From Mycobacterium vicinigordonae (GTDB taxonomy: Bacteria; Actinomycetota; Actinomycetes; Mycobacteriales; Mycobacteriaceae): DNA of 64,000 nt. The stretch spans positions 4,960,001 through 5,024,000 of the forward strand of contig NZ_CP059165.1 in the NCBI RefSeq assembly GCF_013466425.1, in the 5' to 3' direction. Positions 45,694 to 54,982 of the stretch are shown here, in pieces. Within the stretch, counting starts at the first letter, position 1. Every line of letters starts with the position of its first letter. The notes beneath the pieces were generated by a model. It had not been told where the DNA came from and did no database searches. It worked only from the letters and a program-made list of their open reading frames with translations. The translations under genes and the position numbers were made by a program.

Positions 45694-47694
45694 CTACTCA
45701 GGTACGTGCAGAGCCGCGGCGAGGGCCGCCGCGCTGGTCACCGGAAGGTCACAGACCTGGCCCCGGCAGACATAAGCGGCGTCGGCGCCGGCCACCCGAT
45801 CACGACCGCCCAACAGCGGCGACGAGTCCATCGGGCCGCCGACGACGATGGCACCGCCCGGCGCCAGCCGGCGGGCTTCGGCCAGCAACTGCGCGGAGTC
45901 GTCGGCGCAGGCAACCGCGATCTGCAGCGGTCCGCGCACCGCGGCCTCGCTGATCGCCAGCCAGTGCCCGGCAGACCGCGGGGCGCGGGCCAACAGCACC
46001 GAGTGCGTCTGCAGCGTTTCGGCGGCCAGCCGCAGGTACGGCTCGGCGCGCTCGGGGACCAGATGAGCCGCGGCCAGCAACGCCTCAGCAACGGCTGACG
46101 CGCCCGACGGCGTGGCACCGTCCAGCGGGTCGGCGGGCCGCAGCAGCAGTTGTTCGGCGTCGTCGGCGGTGTCGAACCAGCGGCCCTGCGAACCACCGAA
46201 GTGCTCGACCGCGGTGTCGAGCAGGCTGGTGGCTGCATCCAGCCACCGCGGGTCGGAATCCAGCTGGTAAAGCGTCAGCAGACCGGTGGCAAGCATCGCG
46301 TGATCCTCCAGGATCGCGGCGCTGTCACCGACCACCCCGCCCAAGCTGGCGCGCCGCAGCCGTCCACGCACCAGGTGCAGGGTCAGCAGCGCGGCGGCGC
46401 ATCGCCGCGCCGCCGCGATCAGGTCCGGTTGGCCAAGCGCGACGCCGGCTTCGGCGAGCCCGGTGATGGCCAGTCCGTTCCAGGACGTCACTACCTTGTC
46501 GTCCCGGCCCGGCTGCACGCGATTCAGCCGGGCAGCCACCAGCGCGGCGCGGATGCGGTCGAGGCGCTGCGTGTCATCGGGTTCGCGGCGCAACTGCAGC
46601 ACCGACGCCCCGTGCTCGAAGGTTCCGGTCGAGGTAACGCCGAAAACCTCTGCCGCCCAACGACCGTCGTCCGTGCCGAGCACCTCGGTCAGCTGCGCCG
46701 GCGTCCAGACATAGGTCGATCCCTCGACGCCGCCGGCGTCGGCGTCCAGCGAGGAGACGAACATGTCGCCGTCGGCGAGATCGGTGAGCAGGAACCGAGC
46801 CGTCTGGGCCGCGACCCGGCGCGCCAATGGGTCGGCGGTGCGGCGGGCCCAGTGGGCGTAGAACCGCAGCAGCAGCGCGTTGTCGTACAGCATCTTCTCG
46901 AAATGCGGGACCACCCAGGCGTTGTCCACGCTGTAGCGGGCGAAGCCACCGGCGAGTTGGTCGTAGATGCCGCCTCGCGCCATCGCGCTACCGGTGCGCT
47001 GCACCGCGCTGAGGACGGACGCCGACCCGGTGCGCTCGTAGTTGCGAAGCAAGGCCTCCAGCAGCGCCGACGGCGGGAACTTCGGTGCGCCACCGAAGCC
47101 GCCGTGCGTGCTGTCCTGGTCTTGCAGCGCGGCGGCCACGGCATGTTCGCACAGCTCGGGCGCGAGGTCCGGGCCACCGCCGGGCAGCCCCGAACTCATC
47201 GCACGCAACTCTGCGGCGATGTGGTCCGAGGCCCGCTCGACCTCGTCTCGGCGTTGCCGCCAGGTTTCGGTGATCGCCGAAAGTAGCTGCAGGAAGCCTT
47301 CTTTGGGGTAGTACGTGCCGCAGAAGAACGGCCTGCCATCCGGGGTGAGAAAACACGTCATCGGCCAGCCGCCCTGACCGGTAAGCGCGACGGTGGCGTT
47401 CATGTAGACCGCGTCGATGTCGGGACGTTCCTCACGGTCCACCTTGACGCAGACGAAATCGGCGTTCATGACGGCAGCCACCTCGTCGTCCTCGAACGAC
47501 TCGTGCGCCATGACGTGACACCAATGGCAGGCGGCGTAACCGATGGACAGCAGGACTGGCACGTCGCGCGCCGCGGCGTCGGCCAGCGCCCGCGGCGTCC
47601 ACTGCTGCCAATGCACCGGGTTATCGGCGTGCTGGCGCAGATAGGGGCTGGCGGCTTGGGCGAGGGTGTTGGTGCTGGACTCAGCCGGGTTCAT
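45694..47694 (-). CDS. Thioredoxin-domain protein, DUF255/YyaL (spermatogenesis-associated 20-like)
   Basis: A 666-residue protein (Rv1084-like). The N-terminal thioredoxin-like domain ([20 protein letters not shown]) holds a CxxC-type [18 protein letters not shown] near residue 50, followed by [18 protein letters not shown] and [15 protein letters not shown]. The rest is an alpha/alpha barrel resembling glycoside or cellobiose epimerase folds ([36 protein letters not shown]). Biochemical function unknown across the family. The start overlaps the Rv1083-like gene by 14 bases. Confidence 0.9.
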   Translation of the reverse strand: MNPAESSTNTLAQAASPYLRQHADNPVHWQQWTPRALADAAARDVPVLLSIGYAACHWCHVMAHESFEDDEVAAVMNADFVCVKVDREERPDIDAVYMNATVALTGQGGWPMTCFLTPDGRPFFCGTYYPKEGFLQLLSAITETWRQRRDEVERASDHIAAELRAMSSGLPGGGPDLAPELCEHAVAAALQDQDSTHGGFGGAPKFPPSALLEALLRNYERTGSASVLSAVQRTGSAMARGGIYDQLAGGFARYSVDNAWVVPHFEKMLYDNALLLRFYAHWARRTADPLARRVAAQTARFLLTDLADGDMFVSSLDADAGGVEGSTYVWTPAQLTEVLGTDDGRWAAEVFGVTSTGTFEHGASVLQLRREPDDTQRLDRIRAALVAARLNRVQPGRDDKVVTSWNGLAITGLAEAGVALGQPDLIAAARRCAAALLTLHLVRGRLRRASLGGVVGDSAAILEDHAMLATGLLTLYQLDSDPRWLDAATSLLDTAVEHFGGSQGRWFDTADDAEQLLLRPADPLDGATPSGASAVAEALLAAAHLVPERAEPYLRLAAETLQTHSVLLARAPRSAGHWLAISEAAVRGPLQIAVACADDSAQLLAEARRLAPGGAIVVGGPMDSSPLLGGRDRVAGADAAYVCRGQVCDLPVTSAAALAAALHVPE

Positions 47695-47980
47695 GGGTGG
47701 ACCCCGACGGTCGGGCGGACCCATCTCCCTCGGGCGCGGCCTGCTGGTCCGTGTCGACCGCATCAGTGCCCTCGTCGGCGGCCTGGTCGGCCTCGGGGTG
47801 CTGTGGATCGAAGGACGGTGGCACCTTCTTGAGCTGACGATTCATCGACCGCACCAGGAACACGGTGGCGACCACCAGCAGTGCGACGATCAGCAACCCC
47901 AACGGACTGGCCTTGCCGAAGTCGGGGCCGTTGTTGCGGGTTCCGCCGGCAGCAATCACGGTGAGCAGAAGGGGATTCAC
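47681..47980 (-). CDS. Small membrane protein (Rv1083-like)
   Basis: A 99-residue protein with an outward N-terminus ([20 protein letters not shown]), one membrane helix ([20 protein letters not shown]) and a charged cytoplasmic tail rich in Asp, Glu and Gln. GTG 47980 sits in a GTGA overlap with the mca stop, and its own end overlaps the thioredoxin-fold gene start by 14 bases. This gene therefore links mca and the DUF255 gene in one coupled operon. Function unknown. Confidence 0.8.
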   Translation of the reverse strand: MNPLLLTVIAAGGTRNNGPDFGKASPLGLLIVALLVVATVFLVRSMNRQLKKVPPSFDPQHPEADQAADEGTDAVDTDQQAAPEGDGSARPSGSTHEPG

Positions 47981-48846
47981 CAGTCCTCGATCCCTGTGAA
48001 CAGATCCGTCTCCGGCACGACCACCGGAACCCGCGAGCGGGCCAACTCGAACTCCTCGGTCGGCCATAGCCGCTCCTGCCAAGAGATCGGTGCGGCGAAG
48101 AACTCGGCGTTCGGGTCGATCTGGGTTGCGTGGGCAAGCAGGGCGTCGTCACGCTGGCCGAAGTACGCCGAGCATTCGACGCGCGTGGTCACCCGCTTCT
48201 CGAAATGATCGTGCTCGGGCAGCCAGTGCTTTAGCCATTTGCCGAATGGCCCTTCCTGGCCGTGTTTAGCGAATTCGTCCTGCAGGAGCTGCATCCGCGC
48301 CCGCAGAAAGCCGTGTACGTAGTAGAGCTTGGCGACGGCCCACGGCTCCCCCGCGTCCGGAAAACGGCGGTAGTCCGCGGCCGCTTCGTAGGCGCTGACC
48401 GACACCTCGTGGCAGCGGATGTGGTCGGGGTGCGGGTACCCGCCGTTCTCGTCGTAGGTGATCATCACGTGCGGTCGGAAGTCACGCACCACTTGCACCA
48501 GCGCTTCGGTGGACTCCTCGAGCGGCACCAGCGCGAAACAGCCTTCCGGCAACGGCGGCGGCGGCTCGCCCTTGGGCAAGCCGGAGTCGACGAACCCGAG
48601 CCAGGTGTGGTCGACGCCCAGGATCTCGGCCGCCTTGGCCATCTCGTCGCGCCGGATCTCCGAGATGTGCCCATGCACGTCGGGCAGGTCCATCGCCGGG
48701 TTGAGGATCTCGCCGCGTTCGCCGCCGGTCAACGTCACCACCAGCACCTGGTGCCCTTCGTCGGCGTATTTGGCCAGGGTGGCGGCACCCTTGCTGGATT
48801 CGTCGTCGGGGTGGGCGTGCACCGCCATCAACCGCAGTTTGCTCAC
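47977..48846 (-). CDS. mca: Mycothiol S-conjugate amidase
   Basis: A 289-residue Zn-dependent amidase (Rv1082) that cleaves mycothiol adducts of electrophiles and drugs, releasing mercapturic acids for export. Metal-binding motif [20 protein letters not shown] at the N-terminus; third ligand in [15 protein letters not shown]; also [17 protein letters not shown] 48846 gives the expected length; AGGGAG lies just upstream. ATG 48867 is an alternative. First gene of the mca/Rv1083/Rv1084-like operon and divergent from the DUF4307 gene. Confidence 0.94.
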   Translation of the reverse strand: MSKLRLMAVHAHPDDESSKGAATLAKYADEGHQVLVVTLTGGERGEILNPAMDLPDVHGHISEIRRDEMAKAAEILGVDHTWLGFVDSGLPKGEPPPPLPEGCFALVPLEESTEALVQVVRDFRPHVMITYDENGGYPHPDHIRCHEVSVSAYEAAADYRRFPDAGEPWAVAKLYYVHGFLRARMQLLQDEFAKHGQEGPFGKWLKHWLPEHDHFEKRVTTRVECSAYFGQRDDALLAHATQIDPNAEFFAAPISWQERLWPTEEFELARSRVPVVVPETDLFTGIEDW

Positions 48847-48913
48847 GTGCTCCCTCGTGTTTGTCATTCCCGGGTTAGTCCGCCGGCCGCCCACCCGCCC
48901 TGTCGAATTCCCC

Positions 48914-48919
48914 TATAAT
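48914..48919 (+). promoter_or_regulatory. Consensus -10 hexamer TATAAT for the DUF4307 gene
   Basis: A perfect TATAAT, rare in this GC-rich sequence, lies 34 bases before ATG 48954. A start site about 7 bases downstream would leave a leader of roughly 27 bases. No clear -35 is visible 17 bases upstream. Confidence 0.55.
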
Positions 48920-48953
48920 TCCAGTTCTCCTGTACCCCACAAATCCCCAGGGC

Positions 48954-49400
48954 ATGACTGACGGCTTGACAGACGATTCCGATTCGCGTCCCGCGGCGCG
49001 CTACGGCAGCCCGCGCCTGTCGCCGAAGTCGCGGCGACGCGTGATCCTGGCTCTCACCGCAGCGGCCCTGGCGGCGGGGGTGGCCGTTGCGGTCGTCGGC
49101 TATCAGCGGATCGGGACCGCCGACGTCACCGGCACGCTGGCCGGCTATCAGGTGATCGATGACGAGACGGCGTCGGTAATCATCAGCGTGACCCGCAAGG
49201 ACCCGTCTCGCCCGGTGGACTGCATCGTGCGGGTGCGTTCCCAGGACGGCAGCGAGACGGGCCGGCGGGAAGTGTTGGTTCCACCCGCCGAGCAGAACAC
49301 CGTGCAGGTGACCACGACCCTGAAATCCAGCAAGCCGCCGCTGATGGCCGACGTATACGGCTGCGGCACAGACGTACCCGCTTATCTACGGTCGTCCTGA
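48954..49400 (+). CDS. DUF4307 family membrane-anchored protein (Rv1081c-like)
   Basis: A 148-residue protein: hydrophilic basic N-terminus (RYGSPRLSPKSRRRVILALT), one membrane helix (about 31-50, ALTAAALAAGVAVAVVGYQ), then an extracytoplasmic beta-rich domain with YQVIDDETASVIISVTR and two cysteines (DCIVRVRS and VYGCGTDVP). Conserved in mycobacteria as DUF4307; function unknown. Between the mca operon and greA. Confidence 0.85.
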   Translation: MTDGLTDDSDSRPAARYGSPRLSPKSRRRVILALTAAALAAGVAVAVVGYQRIGTADVTGTLAGYQVIDDETASVIISVTRKDPSRPVDCIVRVRSQDGSETGRREVLVPPAEQNTVQVTTTLKSSKPPLMADVYGCGTDVPAYLRSS

Positions 49401-49457
49401 CCGCGGAAAAATCGCCGAACTGCGGATATGTTCGGTCATTCATCGTTAGCACAGTGG

Positions 49458-49463
49458 TAACGT
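49458..49463 (+). promoter_or_regulatory. Candidate -10 element upstream of greA leader
   Basis: TAACGT (TANNNT class) ends 6 bases before an ATG at 49470. If used, transcription would start at that ATG, giving greA a leader of about 166 bases that begins with a leaderless micro-ORF. Confidence 0.4.
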
Positions 49464-49469
49464 AGGTGA

Positions 49470-49508
49470 ATGCACGGTCCTGCTTGGGACCGTGTATTGC
49501 TGCATTAG
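49470..49508 (+). CDS. Putative leaderless leader peptide upstream of greA (12 aa)
   Basis: ATG 49470 opens the 12-codon frame MHGPAWDRVLLH followed by TAG. It overlaps an 8-bp hairpin (49473-49494), so ribosomes on the micro-ORF would disrupt the hairpin. The layout is that of a translational or transcriptional attenuator, but the peptide has no obvious amino-acid bias. Speculative. Confidence 0.3.
   Translation: MHGPAWDRVLLH
49473..49494 (+). promoter_or_regulatory. Hairpin in greA leader
   Basis: CACGGTCC (49473-49480) pairs perfectly with GGACCGTG (49487-49494) around a 6-base loop, tgcttg. It is followed by tattgctgcatt rather than a T-run, so it is not a classical terminator. It overlaps the micro-ORF MHGPAWDRVLLH. 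Confidence 0.45.
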
Positions 49509-49635
49509 AGGCCGTGAGTAGGACGGAGTGGCAGCGCCCGGGGGTGGGGGACCCACAGCCGCCGGACCGGTCCCTAGCCCGGGGATCGCATACTTGCGCA
49601 ACTGCGCGGAACGACAACATGAGGAGCAGGACGAG

Positions 49636-50130
49636 ATGACGGACACTCAGGTGACCTGGTTGACCCAGGAGTCACATGACCGACTCAAGGCCGAGCTCGA
49701 TCAGCTGATCGCGAATCGTCCGGTCATCGCAGCCGAGATCAACGATCGGCGCGAGGAGGGGGATCTGCGCGAGAACGGCGGGTACCACGCCGCGCGCGAG
49801 GAGCAGGGCCAGCAGGAGGCCCGCATCCGTCAGCTGCAGGACCTGCTCAACAACGCCAAGGTCGGCGAGGCGCCTAAGCAGTCCGGTGTCGCGCTGCCCG
49901 GATCCGTGGTGAAGGTCTACTACAACGGAGACAAGTCGGACAGCGAGACCTTCCTGATCGCCACCCGCCAGGAGGGCGTCAACGACGGCAAGCTCGAGGT
50001 GTACTCGCCGAACTCGCCGCTCGGAGGTGCGCTGATCGACGCGAAGGTCGGCGAGACCCGCAGCTACAAGGTGCCCAGCGGAAGCACCGTCGAGGTGACC
50101 CTGGTCAGCGCGGAGCCCTACCACTCCTAG
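49636..50130 (+). CDS. greA: Transcription elongation factor GreA
   Basis: A 164-residue factor (Rv1080c) that rescues backtracked RNA polymerase by stimulating transcript cleavage. The N-terminal coiled coil carries the two acidic tip residues in [20 protein letters not shown]; the C-terminal FKBP-like domain has [20 protein letters not shown] with SYKVPSG. GAGGAGCAGGACG precedes ATG 49636, deciding the start. About 235 bases separate it from the upstream gene, long for this genome, and contain a hairpin and micro-ORF. Confidence 0.96.
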   Translation: MTDTQVTWLTQESHDRLKAELDQLIANRPVIAAEINDRREEGDLRENGGYHAAREEQGQQEARIRQLQDLLNNAKVGEAPKQSGVALPGSVVKVYYNGDKSDSETFLIATRQEGVNDGKLEVYSPNSPLGGALIDAKVGETRSYKVPSGSTVEVTLVSAEPYHS

Positions 50131-50236
50131 CCGCGCCCTATCCCGCCCGGCTTCCCGGCCCTTTCCCGCCGAGCGCGAACGGCGCGACGTATCCGCGGCG
50201 CGTCGCGTCGCGGAATTCACGGTCGGCACGGACGCC

Positions 50237-51400
50237 CTAGTTCAACGCCTGATCGAGATCGGCCAACAGGTCGGCGATGTCCTCGATACCGACCGACAGC
50301 CGCACCAGGTCGTCGGGAACTTCCAGCTGAGAGCCGGCGGTCGACGCGTGCGTCATGGCGGCAGGGTGCTCGATCAGCGACTCGACCCCGCCCAGCGACT
50401 CGGCCAGGATGAATACCTCCGTCGAGGCGCACAGCTTTTCAGCCGCCTGCCGTCCGCCCCGCATCCGCACCGAAACCATGCCGCCGAAACCACGCATCTG
50501 GCGCGCGGCGACCTCATGCCCGGGGTGGCCGGGTAGGCCCGGATACAGGACCGCGCTCACCGACGGCCGCCCGGCCAGGAATTCGGCGACGGCCAAGGCG
50601 TTCTCGCTGTGCCGTTGCATGCGTAGCGGCAGCGTCTTGAGCCCGCGCATGGTCAGGTAGGCGTCGAAGGGACCCGGCACCGCACCGGCGCCGTTCTGCA
50701 GGAACGCAAACGCCTGGTCCAACTCCGCATCGTTGGTGACCAGAGCGCCGCCCACCACGTCCGAGTGCCCACCGATGTACTTAGTGGTCGAATGCAAGAC
50801 GACGTCGGCGCCCAAGGCCAGCGGCTGCTGCAGCGCCGGTGAAGCAAAAGTGTTGTCCACCAGAACTCTTGCCGAGGCGTCGGCGCCTATCGAAGCGATA
50901 CCGGCGATATCGGCGATCGACAGCAGCGGGTTAGTAGGCGTTTCCACCCAGATCAGCCGAGTGCGCGGGCTAATGGCCGAGCGCACCGCGTCCAAGTCGG
51001 ACAGTGGCACCGGCGTGTACTCGACACCCCACTGAGTGAAGACTTTGTCGATCAGCCGGAAGGTGCCGCCGTAGGCGTCGTCGGGAATGACCAAATGGTC
51101 CCCGGGTCGCAGCACCGCCCGCAGCACGCAGTCGGTAGCGGCCATCCCGGAGCTGAACGCCCGACCGAAAGCGCCGTCTTCGACGGCTGCCAGCGAGGCC
51201 TCCAGCGCGGCGCGGGTCGGGTTGCCGGTTCGGGCGTACTCGAAGCCGCCGCGCAGGCCGCCGACGCCGTCCTGGGCGAAGGTGCTGCTGGCATAGATCG
51301 GGGCGTTGACGGCTCCGGTGGCCGGGTCCGGGCGGTAACCGGCATGGATCGCTTTGGTCGCCAACCCGGTGAACCGGGTCACGTCGTGGTCGTCGCTCAT
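50237..51400 (-). CDS. metB: Cystathionine gamma-synthase
   Basis: A 387-residue PLP enzyme (Rv1079) making cystathionine from cysteine and an activated homoserine. Blocks: GLATKAIHAGYRPDPATGAV, PIYASSTFAQDGVGGLRGGF, EYARTGNPTRAALEASLAAV, and the PLP-Lys region VVLHSTTKYIGGHSDVVGGA. Close relatives include cystathionine gamma-lyase; the pairing with cbs one gene upstream means the forward or reverse transsulfuration direction cannot be decided from sequence alone. Confidence 0.92.
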   Translation of the reverse strand: MSDDHDVTRFTGLATKAIHAGYRPDPATGAVNAPIYASSTFAQDGVGGLRGGFEYARTGNPTRAALEASLAAVEDGAFGRAFSSGMAATDCVLRAVLRPGDHLVIPDDAYGGTFRLIDKVFTQWGVEYTPVPLSDLDAVRSAISPRTRLIWVETPTNPLLSIADIAGIASIGADASARVLVDNTFASPALQQPLALGADVVLHSTTKYIGGHSDVVGGALVTNDAELDQAFAFLQNGAGAVPGPFDAYLTMRGLKTLPLRMQRHSENALAVAEFLAGRPSVSAVLYPGLPGHPGHEVAARQMRGFGGMVSVRMRGGRQAAEKLCASTEVFILAESLGGVESLIEHPAAMTHASTAGSQLEVPDDLVRLSVGIEDIADLLADLDQALN

Positions 51401-51439
51401 CGACCGTCAGCCTAATCGTCGCGAGGTCGACGCCTCGGT

Positions 51440-52186
51440 TCAGAGCGGCAGGCAGACCGACGTCATTATCTTGTCGGCGAGGGTCTGTCGCTTCTTGTCC
51501 CAGAGCGGAAACAGGAACCCGATGTAGCAGATGACCGCGTCGACCAGGTGCGCGATCTGGCGCACCAATGACATGCCGAAGCCCAGTGGCTGGCCGCTGA
51601 CCTCGCTGACCACCTTGAACTTCATGATCGCCTTGCCGATGCTCGACCCGGTAATGCCTTGCTTGTAGCCATAGTTCCAAATGAAGTACGCGACGCCGAG
51701 CAGGTTCATCGCCCACGGCACGAACACTCCGATCGGCGACGTCTCGACGACGCAGGCCCGGAATCCGTCGCCATCGGCGCAGGTCGTGGTGGTGGCGAAC
51801 AATGCGACCATCTGCCCGATACCGACGAGGGCGACCAGCGGCAAGTAGTCGATCAGGAACGCCACGACCCGGGTTGCCCACGGGGTGTAGGACTCCGACG
51901 GCAACTCCCGGATGGCTGGTCCCGGCGGCGGCGGCGCGACCGCGCCGGCTGCCGGCGGCGGAGGCGGGTAACCACCAGGAGGCGGCGGAGGCGGTATAGG
52001 CGTCGACGCGCCGCCGCTCGGCGCGGAGCCCGCGACCGGTGCCGAGCCGGGGGCCGGGGGCGGGTCGAAGCTCACTTCCCCTCCGGGCACCGGAGGCGGT
52101 GCCGACGGAGTCAGAAATCCACCTGACGGAGCTTCCCCTGAAGATTCGGGCGGCGGGTACGACCCGCCGGGAGGCTGATCGGTCAT
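51440..52186 (-). CDS. pra: Proline-rich antigen, RDD family membrane protein
   Basis: A 248-residue protein (Rv1078, Pra). The N-terminal about 95 residues are Pro-rich and disordered (TPIPPPPPPGGYPPPPPAAG). An RDD domain follows with its signature Arg-Asp pair region WATRVVAFLIDYLPLVALVG, and the further segments NYGYKQGITGSSIGKAIMKF and the C-terminal VDAVICYIGFLFPLWDKKRQ, giving three membrane helices. Lies between cbs and metB on the same strand, all three likely co-transcribed. Function unknown. Confidence 0.93.
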   Translation of the reverse strand: MTDQPPGGSYPPPESSGEAPSGGFLTPSAPPPVPGGEVSFDPPPAPGSAPVAGSAPSGGASTPIPPPPPPGGYPPPPPAAGAVAPPPPGPAIRELPSESYTPWATRVVAFLIDYLPLVALVGIGQMVALFATTTTCADGDGFRACVVETSPIGVFVPWAMNLLGVAYFIWNYGYKQGITGSSIGKAIMKFKVVSEVSGQPLGFGMSLVRQIAHLVDAVICYIGFLFPLWDKKRQTLADKIMTSVCLPL

Positions 52187-52261
52187 TGGGCACCCTTCCG
52201 GTCCGAGTAGCTGAACTAAGCCGGTTACAGTACCCGACCCGCGAGAGCTACGTCACAGCCG

Positions 52262-53656
52262 TCAGCGTCGACGCGTCCCTTCGGAGAGGAATCCCAGCAG
52301 GTCGTAGCGGGTGATCACGCCGACCGGCTTGCCCTCCTCGACCACCATCAGCGCGTCCCAATCTCGCAACGCCTTGCCGGCCGCGCTGACCAGCTCGCCG
52401 GCCCCGATGAGCCGGAGCGGCGGGCTCATGTGCTGCGACACCGCGTCGGCTAGCTTGGCGCGACCCTCGAACACCGCCGAGAGCAGCTCTCGCTCCGACA
52501 CGCTGCCGGCGACTTCGCCAGCCATCACCGGCGGCTCGGCACCTACCACCGGCATCTGTGACACCCCGTACTCGCGCAGGATCCCGATGGCGTCTCGCAC
52601 CGTTTCCGATGGGTGCGTGTGCACCAGGTCGGGCAACGCGCCCGACTTGCGCCGCAACACATCCCCGACGGTGGACTCGGCGGCGGAGCCGTCCAGCGGG
52701 CTGCGCAGGAAACCATAGGACGACATCCATGCGTCGTTGAAGATCTTCGCCATGTAGCCGCGACCGCCGTCCGGCAGCAGAACGACCACCAGGGACTCGG
52801 GGCCGGCTTCCTCGGCGACCTTCAGCGCGGCGACGACGGCCATCCCGCACGATCCGCCGACCAACATGGCTTCTTCCCGGGCCAACCGCCTGGTCATATC
52901 GAAGGAGTCGGAGTCGGAAACCGCGATGATCTGGTCGGGGATGGACGGGTCGTAGGCCGCCGGCCAGAAGTCCTCGCCGACGCCTTCGACCAAGTAGGGC
53001 CGACCGGTGCCGCCGGAATACACCGATCCTTCGGGATCGGCGCCGACGACTCGGACCCGACCGCCGGATACCTCTTTGAGGTAGCGGCCCGCGCCGGTGA
53101 TGGTCCCCCCAGTGCCGATACCGGCAACGAAGTGGGTGACCTTGCCGTCGGTGTCGGCCCAGATCTCGGGACCGGTGGTGGCGTAGTGGCTGGCCGGGCC
53201 CTCCGGGTTGGAGTACTGGTCGGGTTTCCAGGCACCCGGAGTTTCCCGGACCAAGCGATCGGACACGCTGTAGTAGCTGGCGGGGTCCTCGGGCGGCACC
53301 GCCGTCGGGCACACCACAACCTCGGCGCCGTACGCGCGCAACACATTCAGCTTGTCCTCGCCGACCTTATCGGGGCAGACGAATACGCATTTGTACCCGC
53401 GACGCTGGGCCACCAGGGCAAGTCCCACACCCGTGTTGCCCGAGGTGGGTTCGACGATGGTGCCGCCCGCATTCAGTGCCCCGCTGGCCTCCGCGGCGTC
53501 GATCATCCGCTCGGCGATGCGGTCCTTCGAACTGCCGCCGGGGTTGAGATATTCGACTTTGGCGGCCACGACGCCGGACCCGTCCGGGACGACGGAGTTC
53601 AGCTGCACCAGGGGGGTGCCGCCGATCAGGTCACTGATGTGCTGCGCGATTCGCAT
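52262..53656 (-). CDS. cbs: Cystathionine beta-synthase
   Basis: A 464-residue PLP enzyme (Rv1077) condensing serine and homocysteine to cystathionine. PLP Lys in VEYLNPGGSSKDRIAERMID, phosphate and substrate loops TSGNTGVGLALVAQRRGY and GIGTGGTITGAGRYLKEVSG. The C-terminal about 120 residues are a tandem CBS pair (from VGDVLRRKSGALPDLVHTHP to VGVITRYDLLGFLSEG), a regulatory module that usually binds adenosyl ligands. The length equals the H37Rv protein. Confidence 0.94.
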   Translation of the reverse strand: MRIAQHISDLIGGTPLVQLNSVVPDGSGVVAAKVEYLNPGGSSKDRIAERMIDAAEASGALNAGGTIVEPTSGNTGVGLALVAQRRGYKCVFVCPDKVGEDKLNVLRAYGAEVVVCPTAVPPEDPASYYSVSDRLVRETPGAWKPDQYSNPEGPASHYATTGPEIWADTDGKVTHFVAGIGTGGTITGAGRYLKEVSGGRVRVVGADPEGSVYSGGTGRPYLVEGVGEDFWPAAYDPSIPDQIIAVSDSDSFDMTRRLAREEAMLVGGSCGMAVVAALKVAEEAGPESLVVVLLPDGGRGYMAKIFNDAWMSSYGFLRSPLDGSAAESTVGDVLRRKSGALPDLVHTHPSETVRDAIGILREYGVSQMPVVGAEPPVMAGEVAGSVSERELLSAVFEGRAKLADAVSQHMSPPLRLIGAGELVSAAGKALRDWDALMVVEEGKPVGVITRYDLLGFLSEGTRRR

Positions 53657-53703
53657 GCGCCTATGGTCTCAGGCGATTTCCGGACGCGCTCTTTGGCTCG
53701 GCC

Positions 53704-54771
53704 TTAGCCGGTCGCTTCGCGGATGTACTCCCCGATCTGCCGCAGCGAGCGTTCCGCCTCCGGCAAGATCGGCCCGGCGACCTGGAAGTCGTGCACCTGT
53801 CCAGGCCAGACGCGCAATTCCGCCGGGACCCCGGCCGCGGCAAGTTTGCGGACCGCCAGCCTTGCGTCGTGCAGCAGCACCTCGGATCCCGACACGTGAA
53901 TCAGCGTGCGCGGCAGGCCCGGTTCAATGTGGTCCAGGGGCTCGTAGATTTCTTCGGGATGTCCGTCCACAATATTCTTCGCCGCACACCTAGCAACCAA
54001 TTCTCCGAGCGCGTCGAATGCATTCGCAGGGAACATCGCATCCGTTTTTATGTTCGGGTGCGCCTGCTTTTCCGCCTTTGCTAGCTGTAGCAACGGCGAG
54101 ATCGCGACCAGCGCCGCGGGCTCCTCACCCGCCCGCTGCAACCGCTGCGCGAGCGACAGCGCGAGATACCCTCCGGCGGAGTCGCCGGCGAGCACAATTT
54201 GCTCTGGGTCGTACCCAAGCAGGCGCAGCCACTGATATCCGTCGTGGCAGTCGTCGAGGGCCATTCCGATCGAATGCCTGGGCATCAGCCGGTAGTTGAC
54301 CACCAGGATCGGCGAGTCAGCAAACTTTGACAACGCTTCAACCAGCCGACCGTGTGAGTTTGCGCCACAGGTAAGGAACGCGCCGCCGTGCAGGTAGAGA
54401 ATGACCCGCCTGGTGCCGTCGGCAGGCAGTACGCCGGGAGCCCGCACCAATTGTGCCGAGGCGTTTGGCAAGTTCACATCGGCTCGGACGGTGTTGGTGG
54501 CCGGTAGCAGCACACGGGCCGCGTGATCTATCAGTCCCCACGGCCACGGGAAATGTGGAACGTTGCTACCTACGGCCAGAACGGGCCTAATTGTCACGCG
54601 CGACGCAAGCGTGGCTAATCGCGCAGCGACACTGGGACCAGATTCGACAACCTCGACGGGAGCGCCGTCGCTAATCGCAAATCTGCGTGCTTCGAGTCTA
54701 CGAGCCTTCAGGACATCGCGTGGGCGAATGGCGACTCTAGGTGCGCCAGAAACCTTGTTAGGTGCGGTCAT
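53704..54771 (-). CDS. lipU: Hormone-sensitive-lipase-family esterase LipU
   Basis: A 355-residue esterase. HSL-family oxyanion motif VILYLHGGAFLTCGANSHGR, catalytic Ser in VLAGDSAGGYLALSLAQRL, acid residue in the ISPLLQLAK to SGSEVLLHDARLA region and His in WPGQVHDFQVAGP. The H37Rv counterpart Rv1076 is recalled as about 297 residues, so this protein has a longer N-terminus (about 55 residues). ATG 54771 is chosen for AGGAAG 8 bases upstream; GTG 54780 sits on that element. No signal peptide. Likely hydrolyses short- to medium-chain esters. Confidence 0.9.
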   Translation of the reverse strand: MTAPNKVSGAPRVAIRPRDVLKARRLEARRFAISDGAPVEVVESGPSVAARLATLASRVTIRPVLAVGSNVPHFPWPWGLIDHAARVLLPATNTVRADVNLPNASAQLVRAPGVLPADGTRRVILYLHGGAFLTCGANSHGRLVEALSKFADSPILVVNYRLMPRHSIGMALDDCHDGYQWLRLLGYDPEQIVLAGDSAGGYLALSLAQRLQRAGEEPAALVAISPLLQLAKAEKQAHPNIKTDAMFPANAFDALGELVARCAAKNIVDGHPEEIYEPLDHIEPGLPRTLIHVSGSEVLLHDARLAVRKLAAAGVPAELRVWPGQVHDFQVAGPILPEAERSLRQIGEYIREATG

Positions 54772-54969
54772 GCTCAACACTTCCTACGCCGTTGTAGTCC
54801 GATACAGCATGTGACGAGGAGGCGGAGTCCTTAGTTCAGCCAACCTCGCAGACTTAGCTTGACGGTCATTTACCCGTTCAACATCAAGTGAATCGATTTC
54901 GATACCACATGTGTTCCACACCGTAACTGTTTTGTTCGTCAGCTATCCACGAAATCAGCACAACCGTCC

Positions 54970-54975
54970 TAAAAT
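54970..54975 (+). promoter_or_regulatory. Candidate -10 element for the GDSL esterase gene (leaderless)
   Basis: TAAAAT (TANNNT class) is followed by a 7-base gap and then GTG 54983, the spacing for a leaderless transcript. It overlaps ATG 54974, which makes that ATG an unlikely start. Confidence 0.5.
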
Positions 54976-54982
54976 GGCTGCC

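Noticed and set aside
46150..47286. Plus-strand 378-codon frame over the DUF255 gene.
   Set aside because: Antisense shadow of the thioredoxin-fold gene, with no start signal or domain.
50183..50207. 7-bp inverted repeat CGCGACG/CGTCGCG between greA and metB as terminator.
   Set aside because: Such short GC palindromes arise easily in this sequence and no T-run follows.
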